Of a stretch of 64,000 nt of DNA, positions 1 to 11,599 are shown one piece after another. The DNA lies in NCBI RefSeq assembly GCF_022539315.1, contig NC_066333.1, positions 2,728,001 through 2,792,000 of the forward strand. Reading direction: 5' to 3'. This stretch comes from Serinus canaria. Lineage: Eukaryota; Chordata; Aves; Passeriformes; Fringillidae. Position 1 is the first letter of the stretch. Every line of letters begins with the position of its first letter. The notes below the pieces were generated by a model, which saw only the letters and a program-made list of their open reading frames with translations, made no database searches and was not told the DNA's origin. The translations under genes and the position numbers were made by a program.

Positions 1-241
1 GCAGCTGGCTGGAGAGGAGGTGCCCATCCTGGCTCAGCATGTTGGACACCATGATGGCAGGCAGGTCCATGTTCTGGTAGGGATAGGCTGGGATCAGGCT
101 GTTGGGAGGGAGGCTGTGGCACAGAGAGTGGTATCCAGTTTCATGGTCCACCAAGTGCAGGAGGGACGGGTCGGGGAGATTGGGAGGTGTTATGGGAGGG
201 ATCTCGTAGTCCTCGTTGTTCTCACTCTGACTGTTGTATGT
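1..241 (-). CDS. TOX2: TOX2 internal coding exon (80 codons, continues off the left edge)
   Basis: Read on the minus strand from 241 downwards, the exon encodes 80 residues without a stop. It contains SENNEDYEIPPITPPNL near its start, then a YHSLCH motif, then MDLPAIMVSNMLSQDGHLL near the window edge. From my knowledge of the family, this is the conserved N-terminal region of TOX proteins. The SENNEDYE, NLP.PSLLHL and PAIMVSNML wording fits TOX2 better than TOX, TOX3 or TOX4. TOX2 is a nuclear HMG-box transcription factor; this segment precedes the nuclear localisation signal and HMG box, which must lie on exons left of position 1. The acceptor reads GTTTCAG then ACATAC on the minus strand (AG at 242-243), and the reading phase is 0, matching the exon at 30648-30713. 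The plus-strand ORF over this stretch is an antisense shadow. Confidence 0.93.
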
Positions 242-826
242 CTGAAACACCAAAGAGACAGTTTGCAACGTGGCACTGAAAATTCATGTATGAAAATCAG
301 AATTTTAGAAGCATATAATGTACTTAGGCAGGTGGAGGAAAACAGAAATATATTTCACAAATTCATTTAACAAATCTGCTTATTTAACAAATCTGCAAAA
401 GTACAGAACACAGTTTGCAACATGAATGTAACTTGCTAGGTAGAGAAACTTGTAACAGAACACATAAGAATTTAGTTGCTTGGTAAAGGCCATAAAGATA
501 AGAAAACTCAGTAAAGCAAGACTTGGGTATTGTTGAAACCCATAAAGCAGAACCTTTTCCTTAAGGAGCTTGCAAGAACCAGGCTCCTGTTTTTGGCCAG
601 CACAAACTGACCTGAGAGGAAGCCAAACCTCCACTGTGCCTGCCCAGAAGAAAGGGTCGAGCAGAGAACATCGAGGAAGATGATGTTACTTCATCAAAGA
701 TGCCCAGCCACGACCACCAGGAGGTGTGGCACCACCCAAGACTCTGGGCAGGGAATGGGTGGGCAGGGAGGTGAGGGCTTGGAGGGTCAATGTGTATTTA
801 AACCTGAGATCTGTCTCACCAGGCAT
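242..826. other. Unique intron sequence next to the exon
   Basis: The block next to the acceptor is AT-rich, with short runs such as a doubled 'atttaacaaatctgc' near 366-394. I see no repeat family or RNA gene in it. The polypyrimidine tract for the acceptor, on the minus strand, covers about 249-265. Confidence 0.5.
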
Positions 827-1289
827 GCATGTCTTTGGTGGAAATATCCCATGTCCTTGGTGGAAATACCCACTGTGTCCTTGGTGGAAATATTCCCATG
901 TCCTTGGTGGAAATACCCCCATGTCTTTGGTAGAAATATTCCCATGTCCTTGGTGGAAATATTCCCATGTCCTTGGTGGAAATATCCCCATGTCCTTGGT
1001 GGAAATACCCCCATGTCCTTGGTGGAAATATTCCCAAGTCTTTGGGGGAAATACCCCCATGTCCTTGGTGGAAATATTCCCATGTCCTTGGTGGAAATAT
1101 TCCCAAGTCTTTGGGGGAAATACCCCCATGTCCTTGGTGGAAATGTTCCCATATCCTTGATGGAAATATTCCCATATCCTTGATGGAAATATTCCCATGT
1201 CCTTGGAGGAAATATCCCCATGTCCTTGGTGGAAATATTCCCATGTCCTTGGTGGAAATATTCCCATGTCCTTGGAGGAAATATCCCCC
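827..1289. repeat. Minisatellite, 23-bp unit, about 20 copies
   Basis: The unit is a variant of 'atgtccttggtggaaata' plus 'ttccc', repeated head to tail about 20 times. Variants change tccttgg to tctttgg or tccttgatgg and tattccc to taccccc. A two-unit block beginning 'aagtctttgggggaaata' occurs twice (about 1033 and 1102), 69 bp or three units apart, which suggests higher-order duplication. Because 23 is not a multiple of 3 and no frame has a stop, long ORFs appear in most frames on both strands. These are artefacts of the array. Confidence 0.97.
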
Positions 1290-1798
1290 ATCTGTCCCAG
1301 CTGGAATAAAACATACCTGCTTTATAATTTTTCATTGTAAAGTCCTTACTCCTCAAATCATCACTGCCTCGCTGCTTTGGCAAAGAAACAGGACTGTATC
1401 TCTAAGAAATACAGATTCCAGTGGAAATGGGTTTGTTGGGATAAAAAGGCACCTCCAGTCCTGCACACCAGGTTGTAAGGAGGTAGGAGCCAGGGTGTGA
1501 GTGTGGCAGCACTGCTCCATCCATCAGGAACACACCATGGAGCCCCTGGAGGCATCCCCTCACTCCCTGCTCCCTCACTGCATCCCTGCTCATCTCTGAG
1601 TCCCAAAGACCTCAGCAGAAACCCCCACATCTGGATCAAAGCCATGGAAGGGCAGGGCTGCCTCCTGAGCAGCTGCTGCCCTCCTAGCCCAAAGTCTCTC
1701 TCTGGGCACCCAGCTCAGCTCTCAACCTACTGCAGGCATTTTAAAGAGCTTTTCTGAGAATTAGAGCTGTAGAAATAACAATTACTTAGGATCAAAAT
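1290..1798. other. Unique intron sequence
   Basis: I see no repeat family, RNA gene or conserved coding segment here. ORFs on either strand lack recognisable domains. Confidence 0.4.
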
Positions 1799-2098
1799 TC
1801 ACAGAATTATGAAAGATGTAACCCAAATTATGAAAATTTGGGTTCCAAGGGATGTTAAAGCCCTTAAAGCCCTTCCAGTCCTCTCCCTGGGATGGCAGGG
1901 ACACCTTCCACTGTCCCAGGCTGCTCCCAGCCCTGTCCAGCCTGGCCTTGGGCACTGCCAGGGATCCAGGGGCAGCCACAGCTGCTCTGGGCACCCTGTT
2001 CCAGGGCCTGCCCACCCTCACAGGAAAGCATTTTCCCCTAATATCTAATCTAACCCTGCCCTCTGTCAGGTTAAAGCTGTTCTCTCTCATCCTAACTC
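1799..2098 (-). mobile_element. CR1 LINE 3' fragment
   Basis: The fragment starts at the element's 3' tail ('ttcacagaattatgaa' on the plus strand). It passes through the degenerate 'gggttccaagggatgtt', then 'ctgtccaggc...', 'cctggccttgggcactgcc' and 'ggatccaggggcagccac', and reaches 'aatatctaatctaaccctg'. This is antisense CR1 3' UTR and end of ORF2. CR1 is the dominant LINE of birds, and most copies are 5'-truncated like this one. Confidence 0.9.
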
Positions 2099-2103
2099 CC
2101 TGA

Positions 2104-2974
2104 GAAGCCTCAAAAACTCCAGCACAGGAGCTACAACCAGGGAGGGGGATTTAGAAACACAGCCATCACTTTTAAAAACCCTTTGAAGAAAGCCTGTGTG
2201 ACTCCACCACACATGGAGATTTGTCCTTCCTTACATCCCCTCCCAAATTTCATCTGGAAAAGCATTTCCTCACCTCCCTCCTAACACTCCCTCGAGGTGA
2301 CACCAACATGCAGAGATGTTGGAACTCTGTCTGCTCCCCATGTTTTCTCATGGCTTGTTTACTTCTAAGCATTCCCATTTATATATTTTTATATGTTACC
2401 GCACCTGTGCAATCATTTTCATTTCAGACAAAACCATTTTTTCTTCATAACATGTGAATCTATCCAAAATTATTAATTACCCACATAGAATGTAATGAGT
2501 CTCTGGCAGAGGAGGCTTATTCTAAACATCTACTGTTTCACCCATTATTATAGCATATGAAATTCTGATTAGCTATAGCATTACACACATGCTAAAGCTA
2601 AATTTCCCAGATCACCTCGTTTCATGGTTGGATTTGGACTTAATACTTGATTTAAGAGCAAAACCCCAGATGTTAAAAAACCAGTTAAGCACTCTAGGCT
2701 TTAATAATGCATTGTCCCAGAGCTCAGCCCTGGATTCGTGCTCTTCATCACCACCCACTGTGGGGAGAAAGCCCTTAATGAAATAAAATAAAGCCAGTGT
2801 TTAACTGGAGCACAGCAGTCAGTGGGAGAGGGATCTGTGGATTGGTGAAAGGGCGCTGCCAGGGAGAACCATGGGGTGCCAGAGCAGGGGGCACTCCTGC
2901 CTCACCCCACAGCTGGGGCTGGAAGAGGCTCCTCCTCTGCTGAGGTGAGCCCACACCTCTCACCTCCTGCTGCA
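2104..2974. other. Unique intron sequence, partly AT-rich
   Basis: The stretch around 2330-2720 is AT-rich and low in CpG, with no repeat family that I recognise. No RNA gene or coding region is supported. Confidence 0.4.
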
Positions 2975-2979
2975 GAATG

Positions 2980-3757
2980 GAACTGGTAGAGCAGAAGGAC
3001 AGGCTGACATCCAGGGGGACCTGGACAAACTGGCCAAGTGTGGCCACAGGAACTTAAAGAGGTTCAACAAGTCCAAGGTCAAGGAGCTGCTCCCGTGCCA
3101 GGGCAATCCAGGCAGTACAGACCAGGAGAGGTAAACACTGAGAACAGCCCTGTGAGAGAAGGACTTGGGGATTCTGCTGGAGGAAAGGCTGGACAGGAGC
3201 CAGCCCTGTGCCCTGGCAGCCAGAGCCCCCCGTGTGCCAGGCTCACCCCACACGTGGGCAGAGAGGGGACCCTGCCTCTCTGCCCCCCTCTCTGTACCTG
3301 TGGGGCTGCCTGCAGCTCTGGGGCTCCCATGGGAGAAGGACAGGGAACTGTTGGAGCTCCAGGAGGCCATGGAGATGCTCCAAGGGCTGGAGCCCCTCAG
3401 CTCTGGAGAACTGCAGTTTTTCAGCCTGGAGAAGGCTCCAGGGAGAGCTCAGAGCCCCTTCCAGTGCCTAAAGGGACTCCAAGAGCTGGAGAGACAGGAA
3501 GGAGTGCAGTGGCTTCACACTGAAATAGGGCAGGGGTAATATTGGGAAGAAATCCTTCCCTGTGAAGGTGCTGAGGGCCTGGCACAGGGTACCCAGAGCA
3601 GCTGTGGCTGCCCCTGGATCCCTGGGAGTGTCCAAGGCCAGGTTGGACATTGGGGCTTGGATCCACCTGGGATAGTGCCCATGGCAGGGAATTGGAATGA
3701 GGTGAGTGAGCCTCTAGATCCCTTCCAACCAAGTCATTTGATGATTCTGTGATTCAA
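2980..3757 (+). mobile_element. CR1 LINE, long 3' fragment (about 780 bp)
   Basis: Sense CR1 is visible from the ORF2 C-terminal part ('gacctggacaaactggcc', 'gaggttcaacaagtccaag') through 'ttcagcctggagaaggctcc' and 'ggcacagggtacccagagc'. It reaches the 3' tail 'ttgatgattctgtgattc' at about 3740-3757. The reading frame is broken by stops and indels, so no functional reverse transcriptase remains. It is one of the longest CR1 copies in the window. Confidence 0.88.
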
Positions 3758-3759
3758 GG

Positions 3760-5132
3760 GCAGGTTCTGCATATCTGAGCCAAACCTTTACATTTACCTG
3801 AGGTTCCCACTGGCTGTGGGGGAACAAGAGCACGACAGAAACACAAGAGAGAGCCTGGACCATGACAGCTCTGTACCCTCTGTCACTGTTCAGGGGAAAT
3901 TCAAGCCCAGCTCTTTTTCCAGGCATCTTCTGTCATTGTTATGACACAGGGAAGGCAGTGGGCTGAGGGGATGTACTCAAGGCAGACAGACAGATCCCAT
4001 TTAATACATCTCGTAGCTGGTTTCCATTTGGGCTCTGCTCCTCGAGGTACACTGATTCTTTCCCAGTTATTTAAGAGGATTTCTCTCCATGCTTTACAGC
4101 AAGGGATTTAAATAAATCAGCTCACAGCAAACTTGTTCCTCCAACTGGTTTATTTTGGTATCAGGTATATAAGCAAGTGGCTTTGCTGTACTTAACTAAA
4201 TTATGTAAAACCCACTCAAAGTTTCCTAAAGCTCTCTTCCAAACTACCAGTCCCCTGTGTTGCTGCAGAGCAGCTCACCCAAGGGCTTTGAGGTGGTTTT
4301 GTACAGGGTGCCAAAGCCCCAGCACTCTGCTCACCCCCGGGCACGTTTCTGCCTCTGTTCTATTCAACCCAGGGGGAAAAAAAAAAAGAGAGAAAAGAAA
4401 AAATTAAGACCTGTTTAAATCACAAAGCTTTCAGAACAGCTACAGCATTTTGCAGACGTATCAAAATTACAATCAAAGCTGTACACAATCAAAATCAGAT
4501 TAGACAATATCCAATCAACATAATCAGCGTCGGCGCCTGCCAGCGTTCACACCCTGTGCCACCCAGAGCAGGCTGCCCTCACTCCAGCCTGCTTGAAATA
4601 GATGGCCAGAGAGGTAAGGGAGGGAGATGAGGCAGACACTCAGAAGGCTGGGAAAGGGGTGGTTTATTGTCACACACGGCACATGTTGATGTGTCCACAG
4701 TGACACCTCTGTCCCCACAAGGAGCGGCATGCCCAGAGCCATCCCTCAACCCCTCTGCAGCAACACCCAGCTCCTCTCCACCACCGTGTGGGCTCTGTGG
4801 CAGATTATATTTCCTATTCTTATGTTAATTTGAATTAAATTAAACAGCCAATTATAGTTTCTAAGGGTACATTACAAATTAGATTAGCGGGCTGGTCTGA
4901 AGCCATTCATCCCACCAGGACTCCGAGGGTGGAGCAGCTCGTGCTGCTGAATGGCTGCCCATTTACTGTGCACAAAAAAGGATCCAGGATTTTCCACTGT
5001 CCAACAGATGACAGTTGTTGTGATTACACACTATTCCTCTTCGAATTAAAACACTGAAATCAGCTGAAACAACAAGGCTCTTCTTGCAAAGCCTCTCATG
5101 GCTGGGGCTGATGCCGGGGGCTGCTGGGAGCA
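3760..5132. other. Unique intron sequence
   Basis: The block holds an A-rich run at 4375-4406 and an AT-rich patch near 4800-4880. No repeat family, gene or RNA is recognisable. Confidence 0.4.
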
Positions 5133-5336
5133 GGGGAGCCCTGCAGTGGGGTGGGGACACAGGATGGAGCCTGGCAATGTCACAGAGGGGACACTGTCCC
5201 TCCTCTGAGTGCTCCCCTTGCCCTCAGCCCCATAGGGGAGCCCTGCAGTGGGGTGGGGACACAGGATGGAGCCTGGCCCTGCCCCAGAGGGGACACTGTC
5301 CCTCCTCTGAGTGCCACCCTTGCCCTCAGCCCCACA
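5133..5336. repeat. Tandem duplication, 102-bp unit, two copies
   Basis: The segment starting 'ggggagccctgcagtggggt' at 5133 repeats at 5235 with few differences (for example 'ggcaatgtcac' versus 'ggccctgcccc'). Both copies end in 'ttgccctcagccccayagg'. It lies just before a CR1 fragment. Confidence 0.9.
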
Positions 5337-5403
5337 GGTTTCCCTGAGCACCAGCTGTAGGGGTTGTATAGGATTAAACTGCCCTGAGCACGGCCCCAGG
5401 GTT

Positions 5404-5605
5404 ATCACAGAATCATAAAATAGTCTGGGAAGAGACCTGGAGGATCATCTCATTCCAAACCTCCTGCCATGGGCAGGGACATCTTCCACTCTCCCAGGGT
5501 GCTCCAAACTCCATCCAACCTGTCCTGGGGCACTCCCAGGGATCCAGGGGCAGCCCCAGCTGCTCTGGGCACCCTGTGCCAGGGCCTCAGCACCTCATAA
5601 ACCTG
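5404..5605 (-). mobile_element. CR1 LINE 3' fragment
   Basis: The plus strand reads 'tatcacagaatcataaaata', then 'tgccatgggcagggacatct', 'ggatccaggggcagcccc' and 'ctgtgccagggcctcagca'. This is an antisense CR1 tail of about 200 bp, 5'-truncated. Confidence 0.9.
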
Positions 5606-6482
5606 GTTCTGCCCCATGCTTGCACAGGATGGCATCACACCAGGTACCACCAACCTCCAACAGCAGCAAAACTGTGCTTTAAAAACACTTTTTCCATCTT
5701 GAAATCCAAGTCTGAGCAGGAGTCCCTGCACCATCTCCATCCAACAGCAGATTCAGGGTCAGAAGACAGAGAACTGGAGGGGAGGTGGTGTGGGGGGGCT
5801 GTAATGGGGAGAGAGGCTCTGGTTCCTGGCAAGGTGACACCCAGGCCATGCCCAGGACACCCAGGCCATGTCCAGGACCAAGAGGAGTCAGAACTGAGCT
5901 CCCTCCCAGCTCACAGCACAGGGTGGGACATGAAATTGGGAATGATTTGAGAGGAAAGGCAGAATTCCTGAGGCCCTGGCAAGAGCAGGGGCTGGCCTGC
6001 CCAGCCAGGCCCCACTGCTGAGCTGCCAAGAGCACCTGCAGCTCTTGGAGACACCCAGCGTGGTCTCCTGCCAACACTGCTCCCCAGCACAGGGACAACC
6101 TGCCCAGATCTCCCAGACTTGCTACATTCCCTGATGCTTTTCAGGAGAGAGATGGACAGCAGGCATGTCCAGGAGCTGCAGGAGAGGGCTCTCAGGTGGG
6201 AGGCAGCTCTGGGGACATGTCTGTCCATGGCAGGTGGCTCCTCTGCTGCAAACACAGAGCACATCTGGGGCTTGTGGCCTGATGGGCACAGTGACCCTGC
6301 TCGCCCTCTGCCATGGACCCAAAGCCACCCTTGATGCTGCTGCTGCTGCTGCTTCACCTTTTGCTCCTGTGCTGCACCTCCTCCTGGACTGTAAATGAAG
6401 CCAAAGCCCAGCAAGCTCCCAGCAGCCATCCCATAATAGAACCCCTGAGCCTGGGGAGCACTGCAGCAAACAGGAGGATGGA
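5606..6482. other. Unique intron sequence
   Basis: There is a short (gct)n-like run at 6337-6351 ('gctgctgctgctgctgct') and a direct 'caggccatg..cagga' doublet near 5842-5875. Nothing else is recognisable. Confidence 0.4.
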
Positions 6483-6905
6483 CCAAGGGACATCCAGGTG
6501 TCTGAATGCCACACAGCTCTTGGGGACCAGCTGAGACCCTGCTGGGACCGGCTGTGAGCCAGCCAAGGGATATCCAGGTGTGTGACTGTCACACAACTCT
6601 TGGGGACCAGCTGAGACCCTGCTGGGACCAGCTGTGAGCCAGCCAAGGGATATCCAGGTGTGTGACTGTCACACAGCTCTTAGGGACCAGCTGTGACCCT
6701 GCTGGGACCAGCTGTGAGCCAGCCAAGGGACATCCAGGTGTCTGACTGTCACACAGCTCTTAGGGACCAGCTGTGAGCCAGCCAAGGGACATCCAGGTGT
6801 CTGACTGTCACACAGCTCTTAGGGACCAGCTGTGAGCCAGCCAAGGGACATCCAGATGTGTGACTGTCACACAGCTCTTGGGGACCAGCTGTGAGCCAGC
6901 CAAAG
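6483..6905. repeat. Composite minisatellite: three 80-bp units then three 59-bp units
   Basis: 'ccaaggga' starts units at 6483, 6563, 6643, 6723, 6782 and 6841, and the array ends near 6900. Each unit carries 'catccaggtgt', 'tgactgtcacacagctctt' and 'gggaccagctgtgagccag'. The first three units have an extra 21-bp module ('gaccctgctgggaccagct' region); the last three lack it. The two unit sizes are cleanly segregated along the array. Confidence 0.95.
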
Positions 6906-8763
6906 CCATGTTCCAAAGGACACTGCAGATCCTCCTGCAGGTGACTCAGGAGGGAGGGACAAGTGCTGGGCATGTCTTTAATTGATGCCTTCAGCTTCCT
7001 CCTGCCTTTCCCTCCTGTCCTCCTTCACAAACCACCCCATGCCAGGCAGCACCATCTCTGTCTGCATGTTGGTGTTCATCACAGAGGACATGGCTTGACC
7101 AAGCACCTGGGAAACCTTTCCCTGGCAGCATGGCAAATGTCCAGTGACCCCAATTCTCCACTGAGCCATGTTCTGTGTGATTATCCCTCAGGATCCAGGA
7201 GTTGCAGCCAAGCATTGATTCAGAGAAATGTTCTTCACAGTGAGAGGGATAACGATTTGTAGTATTATTGCAGGTAAATATTTGCCCTGTCAAAAAGCAT
7301 TCAGCAGTAAATGTGAGCCTGAGAGAGAACATTTGTTCTTGGGAAGGTACAAGGAAACAGGGAGGCTGCTGCAATCTATCCAGGTGACACAAACCACCAC
7401 GGACTCTGTGCCATCCCTCATCTCACTGGGCTTCTCCTGAAGCTACTGCAAAAGCTCAGTGACACTCCTGACACTTTAGGGATGAGATGGGTCTAAAGAG
7501 ACCCAAACCAGCCTGGCAAGTCTGCAAGTGAGGAAAACATTGATATTGGTGAGGCTGAGAGGTGCTGCAGCTTGGGCTCCTGGTGTGCACAAGGAGCACA
7601 GGGAGGTTATGGGGTGCCCACCCCATCCCACAAGCTGTGATGGCAATCCCCCCAACCCACTCCCTGCAGGACCCCAGTCCCAGGGACAGCACTGCCACCG
7701 GCCCCACACAGGGAGGGAGCTGCAGACAAGCAGCCAGGTGGTTTTGGGGGTATCCTGATTTATCCAAAGCTGGATGATGTGTCAGAGGGAGTCAGGAGAC
7801 AGAGAAGCACACGGATGGATTTGCCATACACACACATTCCCTGTTCCCTACACACATCTCAAAGGTGCCTCTGGGCACAGCAACTGCAAGGATCACCAGG
7901 CTGAGAGAACACCTTGAGAGCCACAGAAAGAGTCCAAACACAAGGAAAAAGGTAAAATCCAAGCTTCCTGAGGACCAGCTGCCTGTATTTCCTCAGCAGC
8001 CTTTGGTCTCCTCTCCCACTGCACCCATTGCTCACACAGGCACAATCCTATTTGCAGGAAGGGGATTTTGGTACATTTCTCCAGCACAGAAAGCAGAGGG
8101 GGTTTCTGCTCATCTCATGGCACTGAAGCCACAGGGACAGAAATGTCAGCTGAGGTGGCAGGAGAAAGTGGAAGTCCCTTGGGACATTGCAAACTCCAGA
8201 GAAATGCTCTGGGGCCAGCACAGAATGGATGGGTGCTTGCTGTGGGGTGAGTCCTCCCTTCCATCACCCCTTCTGCAGGCAGGGATGGCAGAGGGCTCCT
8301 GTCCACACCTGGGATCTCCCAAATCCGGGCACTCTTGCCAAGAAGTGAAGCAGGGCTGATTTTCTGCATCAGCAGCTCTGGGTCTTAGGAATGGAAATTG
8401 ATTTGCCTCATCCTCACACCCAGAGATCTGTGTGAACACCAGGGTCAATGAATTATGTGGGGAGAGGTGGATAAATACTGGAAAGAAGTATTTATTAACA
8501 GCCAGTCACATGCAATCTACAAATTGTCTTTGAAGTGTTCCCAGCCCCTGCTACATTAATTTTCACATGCTCAGGTTTTTTACTAGGGGAATGCTGTTGA
8601 AAAGGGAAAATGAGTTCTTGCCTGAACAGAAAAGTGCCCTGGAAGTGTCTGCACAATATTCAGCAAGAGGCTGGGGGCACAGCAGAGCAGCAGGGAACCC
8701 GTGGGAAAGTGGGCTCTTCCTCCTGTGTGTTCTCCTCTTCCATATCCAGAGTAGAGGGGTTTA
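6906..8763. other. Unique intron sequence
   Basis: No repeat family, RNA gene or domain-bearing ORF is recognisable. Composition is mixed, with a more AT-rich patch at 8440-8600. Confidence 0.4.
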
Positions 8764-9175
8764 AAATCATAAAATCACTGAATGGTTTGGGTTGGAAAGG
8801 ACCTCAAAGTTCATCTTTTTTCCAAACTCCCTGCCATGGCAGGGACACCTGCCACTGTCCCAATTTGCTCCCAGCCCTGTCCAGCCTGGCCTTGGGCACT
8901 GCCAGGGATCCAGGGTCAGCCCCAGCTGCTCTGGGCACCCTGTGCCACGGCCTGCCCACCCTCACAGGGGAGAACTCCATCCCAATATCCCACCCATCCC
9001 TGCCCTCTGGCAGTGGAAGCCATTCCCTGTGTCCTGTCCCTCCATCCCTTGTCCCCAGTCCCTCTCCAGCTCTCCTGGAACCCCTTCAGGCCCTGCAAGG
9101 GCTCTGAGCTCTGCCTGGAGCCTCCTCCAGGTGAGCACCCCCAGCTCTGCCAGCCTGTCCCCAGAGCAAAGGACA
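8764..9175 (-). mobile_element. CR1 LINE 3' fragment (about 410 bp)
   Basis: The antisense CR1 tail begins 'aaaatcactgaatggtttgg' and 'gttggaaaggacctcaaag'. It continues through 'ccttgggcactgccaggga', 'gtgtcctgtccctccatccc' and 'ctggagcctcctccaggtg' to about 9175. It covers the whole 3' UTR-like segment and part of the ORF2 end. Confidence 0.92.
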
Positions 9176-9949
9176 TTCTCTTCCAAAACCCCAAGCAAGT
9201 GCTGGTTGTCCCAAAGATCCAACCCCCCCTCCCCACTCCATGGGCACTGCTCTGCTGCAGACTCTGCACTGTAACTGCAGCACAAATCCATTCCCAGCTC
9301 AATCCCAGCTCTTCTGGATGGCTTCACCTTTGAATCAGCAGCATGTTTACACCTTTAAACTTTCCATGAGTGGAACCTCTCCCATCTCCTGTAGATCCCA
9401 TGCAGTTCTGGAGCCACAGCTCTTCCCAAAGCCTGGATGGTTTCAACCAAATCTGACAGCTCAGACAGGTCTCTCTTGTACACATTTTACAAAAATGTCT
9501 GTTTCATAAAACCCTTTGTCCACAGAGGGTCCTAAACATCCTTGCTTGTCCTAATAACCTTGGGTGTCCTTGGGAAGTTGCCACAGTGGCAAAGGGAAGG
9601 CTGTGGTGTGTGGTGTGGTGCTCAGCAGGAGGGGGCTATGAAGGGAAAAATATCCACAGGGAGCAGAAAATCTCAGTTCACATCAAAATGAAATAAAAAA
9701 TGTGGAGGCTTTCATCCAATTCTGCATCTTGGGGGGTTATTTTACATGCTACTGAGGCCAGAAACAACATTGTCAGGACCCTCTGGCCTCAACCTGGCTG
9801 CTGTGGGGGTGGGAAATGAAGAATAAGGTACCAATTATTTATAATTATCTGAAGGATGGAAAATCCCTGAGATGCAGCCTGGCCATTCTGCTGCATCCCC
9901 TCCCATGGCACCAGAAGCTCACAGTCAGGTTTGATATTGTCCAAACTGC
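9176..9949. other. Unique intron sequence
   Basis: No repeat family or gene is recognisable. A GT-rich run 'gctgtggtgtgtggtgtggtg' lies near 9600-9620. Confidence 0.4.
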
Positions 9950-10520
9950 TCTTGACCTGCATCACCACTTCACCAAAAAAAGCTAAAAATAATGGAGTTC
10001 TATGAACAATTTACAGCAAAAGAAATCAGCCTTATTGTAGGCTTTTAAAAAGGCTCCCAACTCTCTCTCTCCCCCTCTATTTTTTTTAATCAGTATCTTA
10101 TCCAGAACTGGAATCCTGTCAAGAATAGTGGATAGCAGGGAACTATAACTTCTTATTATGTGTATAGTGATTTTATGAATTCAGTGGGGAATGAAATGCA
10201 ATTTTGTCAGACTTGTCTGTGTTCATAATGACCAAGTCAAATTAATCATCATGGATAATACTCCTGTGTCAGCCATTCAAGAGATTTTTTAATAGAATTT
10301 TTCTGATTCATGTCTTGCAGTACATCAGATCTGTAGTAATGCAGGCACTTCTAAAAATCAGTGCAATTATGGCTTCTTGTTGGCCTGTCATTTTCCTGGA
10401 ATAAAAATGTCTCTGCAGAAGTCATATACTGTACATAAACCAAAATGGAAAACAAAAATATAGTTACAATTAGGCTTGATTTTTTTCTAAAGATTTAATA
10501 TCTTTTTGAGGCTATTATTT
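9950..10520. promoter_or_regulatory. AT-rich island, candidate conserved non-coding element
   Basis: About 570 bp of AT-rich sequence with homeobox-type cores ('aattaatcatcatggataa', 'taattcagtg'-like motifs) and no recognisable repeat. It interrupts GC-richer, repeat-bearing intron. Introns of developmental transcription factor genes often contain such elements; the regulatory assignment is inference only. Confidence 0.3.
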
Positions 10521-11183
10521 ATAGGCAGTCCATAAAGCTCCAGAGCACAACGTGAAGATGGACGGGTTTATCACAACACAGACCAATTTTATCCTGCTTG
10601 TCATTCCTCCTTTGATTGCCCTGTGAGTTAGTGGCTTTTGCAGGCATGGAAATGACTATCCCATAGAACAAACAGGGGATAGGTAATGGGTTTGCAGTCA
10701 AATTATTGTGTTTATTAAAAATGTATCCAGGAAAGCCCACTCAGATCCCAAAGGGCTCTTGTTCAGGAAAATCTCTGGTTCAAGCAAAGGTTACGGTTTC
10801 CATAAAGGCAGATATGGATGGAAGGGGCAGCAGTGCAGCAGGCAGGGGTGCAGAGAGGATTAGGAGTGCTGTGTTTGTCCTCCTGAGGAAACAGAGACAG
10901 ACAGACCCCTAATTCCCTGGTGACACAGACAAAAATGAGCTTTGGTAGTGGATACCCCCAGGAATAAAGAGGAAGGAAAATGTAATCACCCATCTCAGCC
11001 TTTCCTGCCTGCATGGCAAGGCAGCAGCTGCCTCGTAGGAGAGAGCAGGGCAGGACCCTGCCAGCACCCCACATGTCCCAGAGGCAGCTCCACAAGCTGT
11101 CCCTCCAGAGCCACCTCCCCATGCCACCAAGTGCCACCTCTGTATGGCAGCACAGAGATCTGCAACTGCTGGGCACAGAGATC
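10521..11183. other. Unique intron sequence
   Basis: No repeat, RNA gene or coding region is recognisable. Confidence 0.4.
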
Positions 11184-11302
11184 CTGGGATCACCGAGGGG
11201 TTTGGGCTGGGACAGACCTGAAAGCTCCCCCAGCCCTGCTCCCTGCCACAGGCAGGGACACTCCTGGTACCCCAGGCTGCTCCAAGCCCTGTCCAGATGG
11301 GA
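11184..11302 (-). mobile_element. CR1 LINE short 3' fragment
   Basis: Degenerate antisense CR1 tail: 'gagatcctgggatcaccgag', 'gtttgggctgggacagacct', 'ggcagggacactcctggta' and 'ctccaagccctgtccag'. Confidence 0.75.
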
Positions 11303-11509
11303 TATGAAGGCTCAATTCCTGCTGACAGCGTTTGCAGAGGAATTCAGTGTTGGTTTACACAAACATCAGCAATGCCCAGGGCTCTGCAAACCCTGGGTCG
11401 TGCTCCGTGTGCAGGGCTGGGCTGGGGGGCACCTTTGCTCCTGGGTGACCCAGAGCAGCAGCTCAGCTCACCCATGTTTTCCTTACCTCCCCAGGCTGCT
11501 CAGGGAGCT

Positions 11510-11597
11510 GTTTCCTTTCCCTGCCTGTTTCCTTTCCCTGCCTCTTTCCTTTGCCTGTTTCCTTTCCCTGCCTCTTTCCTTTCCCTGCCTGTTTCCA
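11510..11597. repeat. Pyrimidine-rich tandem repeat (about 17-bp unit)
   Basis: 'tttccctgcctgtttcc' and 'tttccctgcctctttcc' alternate about five times. The strand asymmetry (C/T on plus) is complete across the array. Confidence 0.8.
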
Positions 11598-11599
11598 TG

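Noticed and set aside
20..370. Plus-strand ORF of 116 codons
   Set aside because: It is antisense to the TOX2 exon at 1-241; the minus strand carries the family motifs and splice site.
686..1500. Overlapping ORFs of 142-201 codons on both strands
   Set aside because: Artefact of the stop-free 23-bp array.
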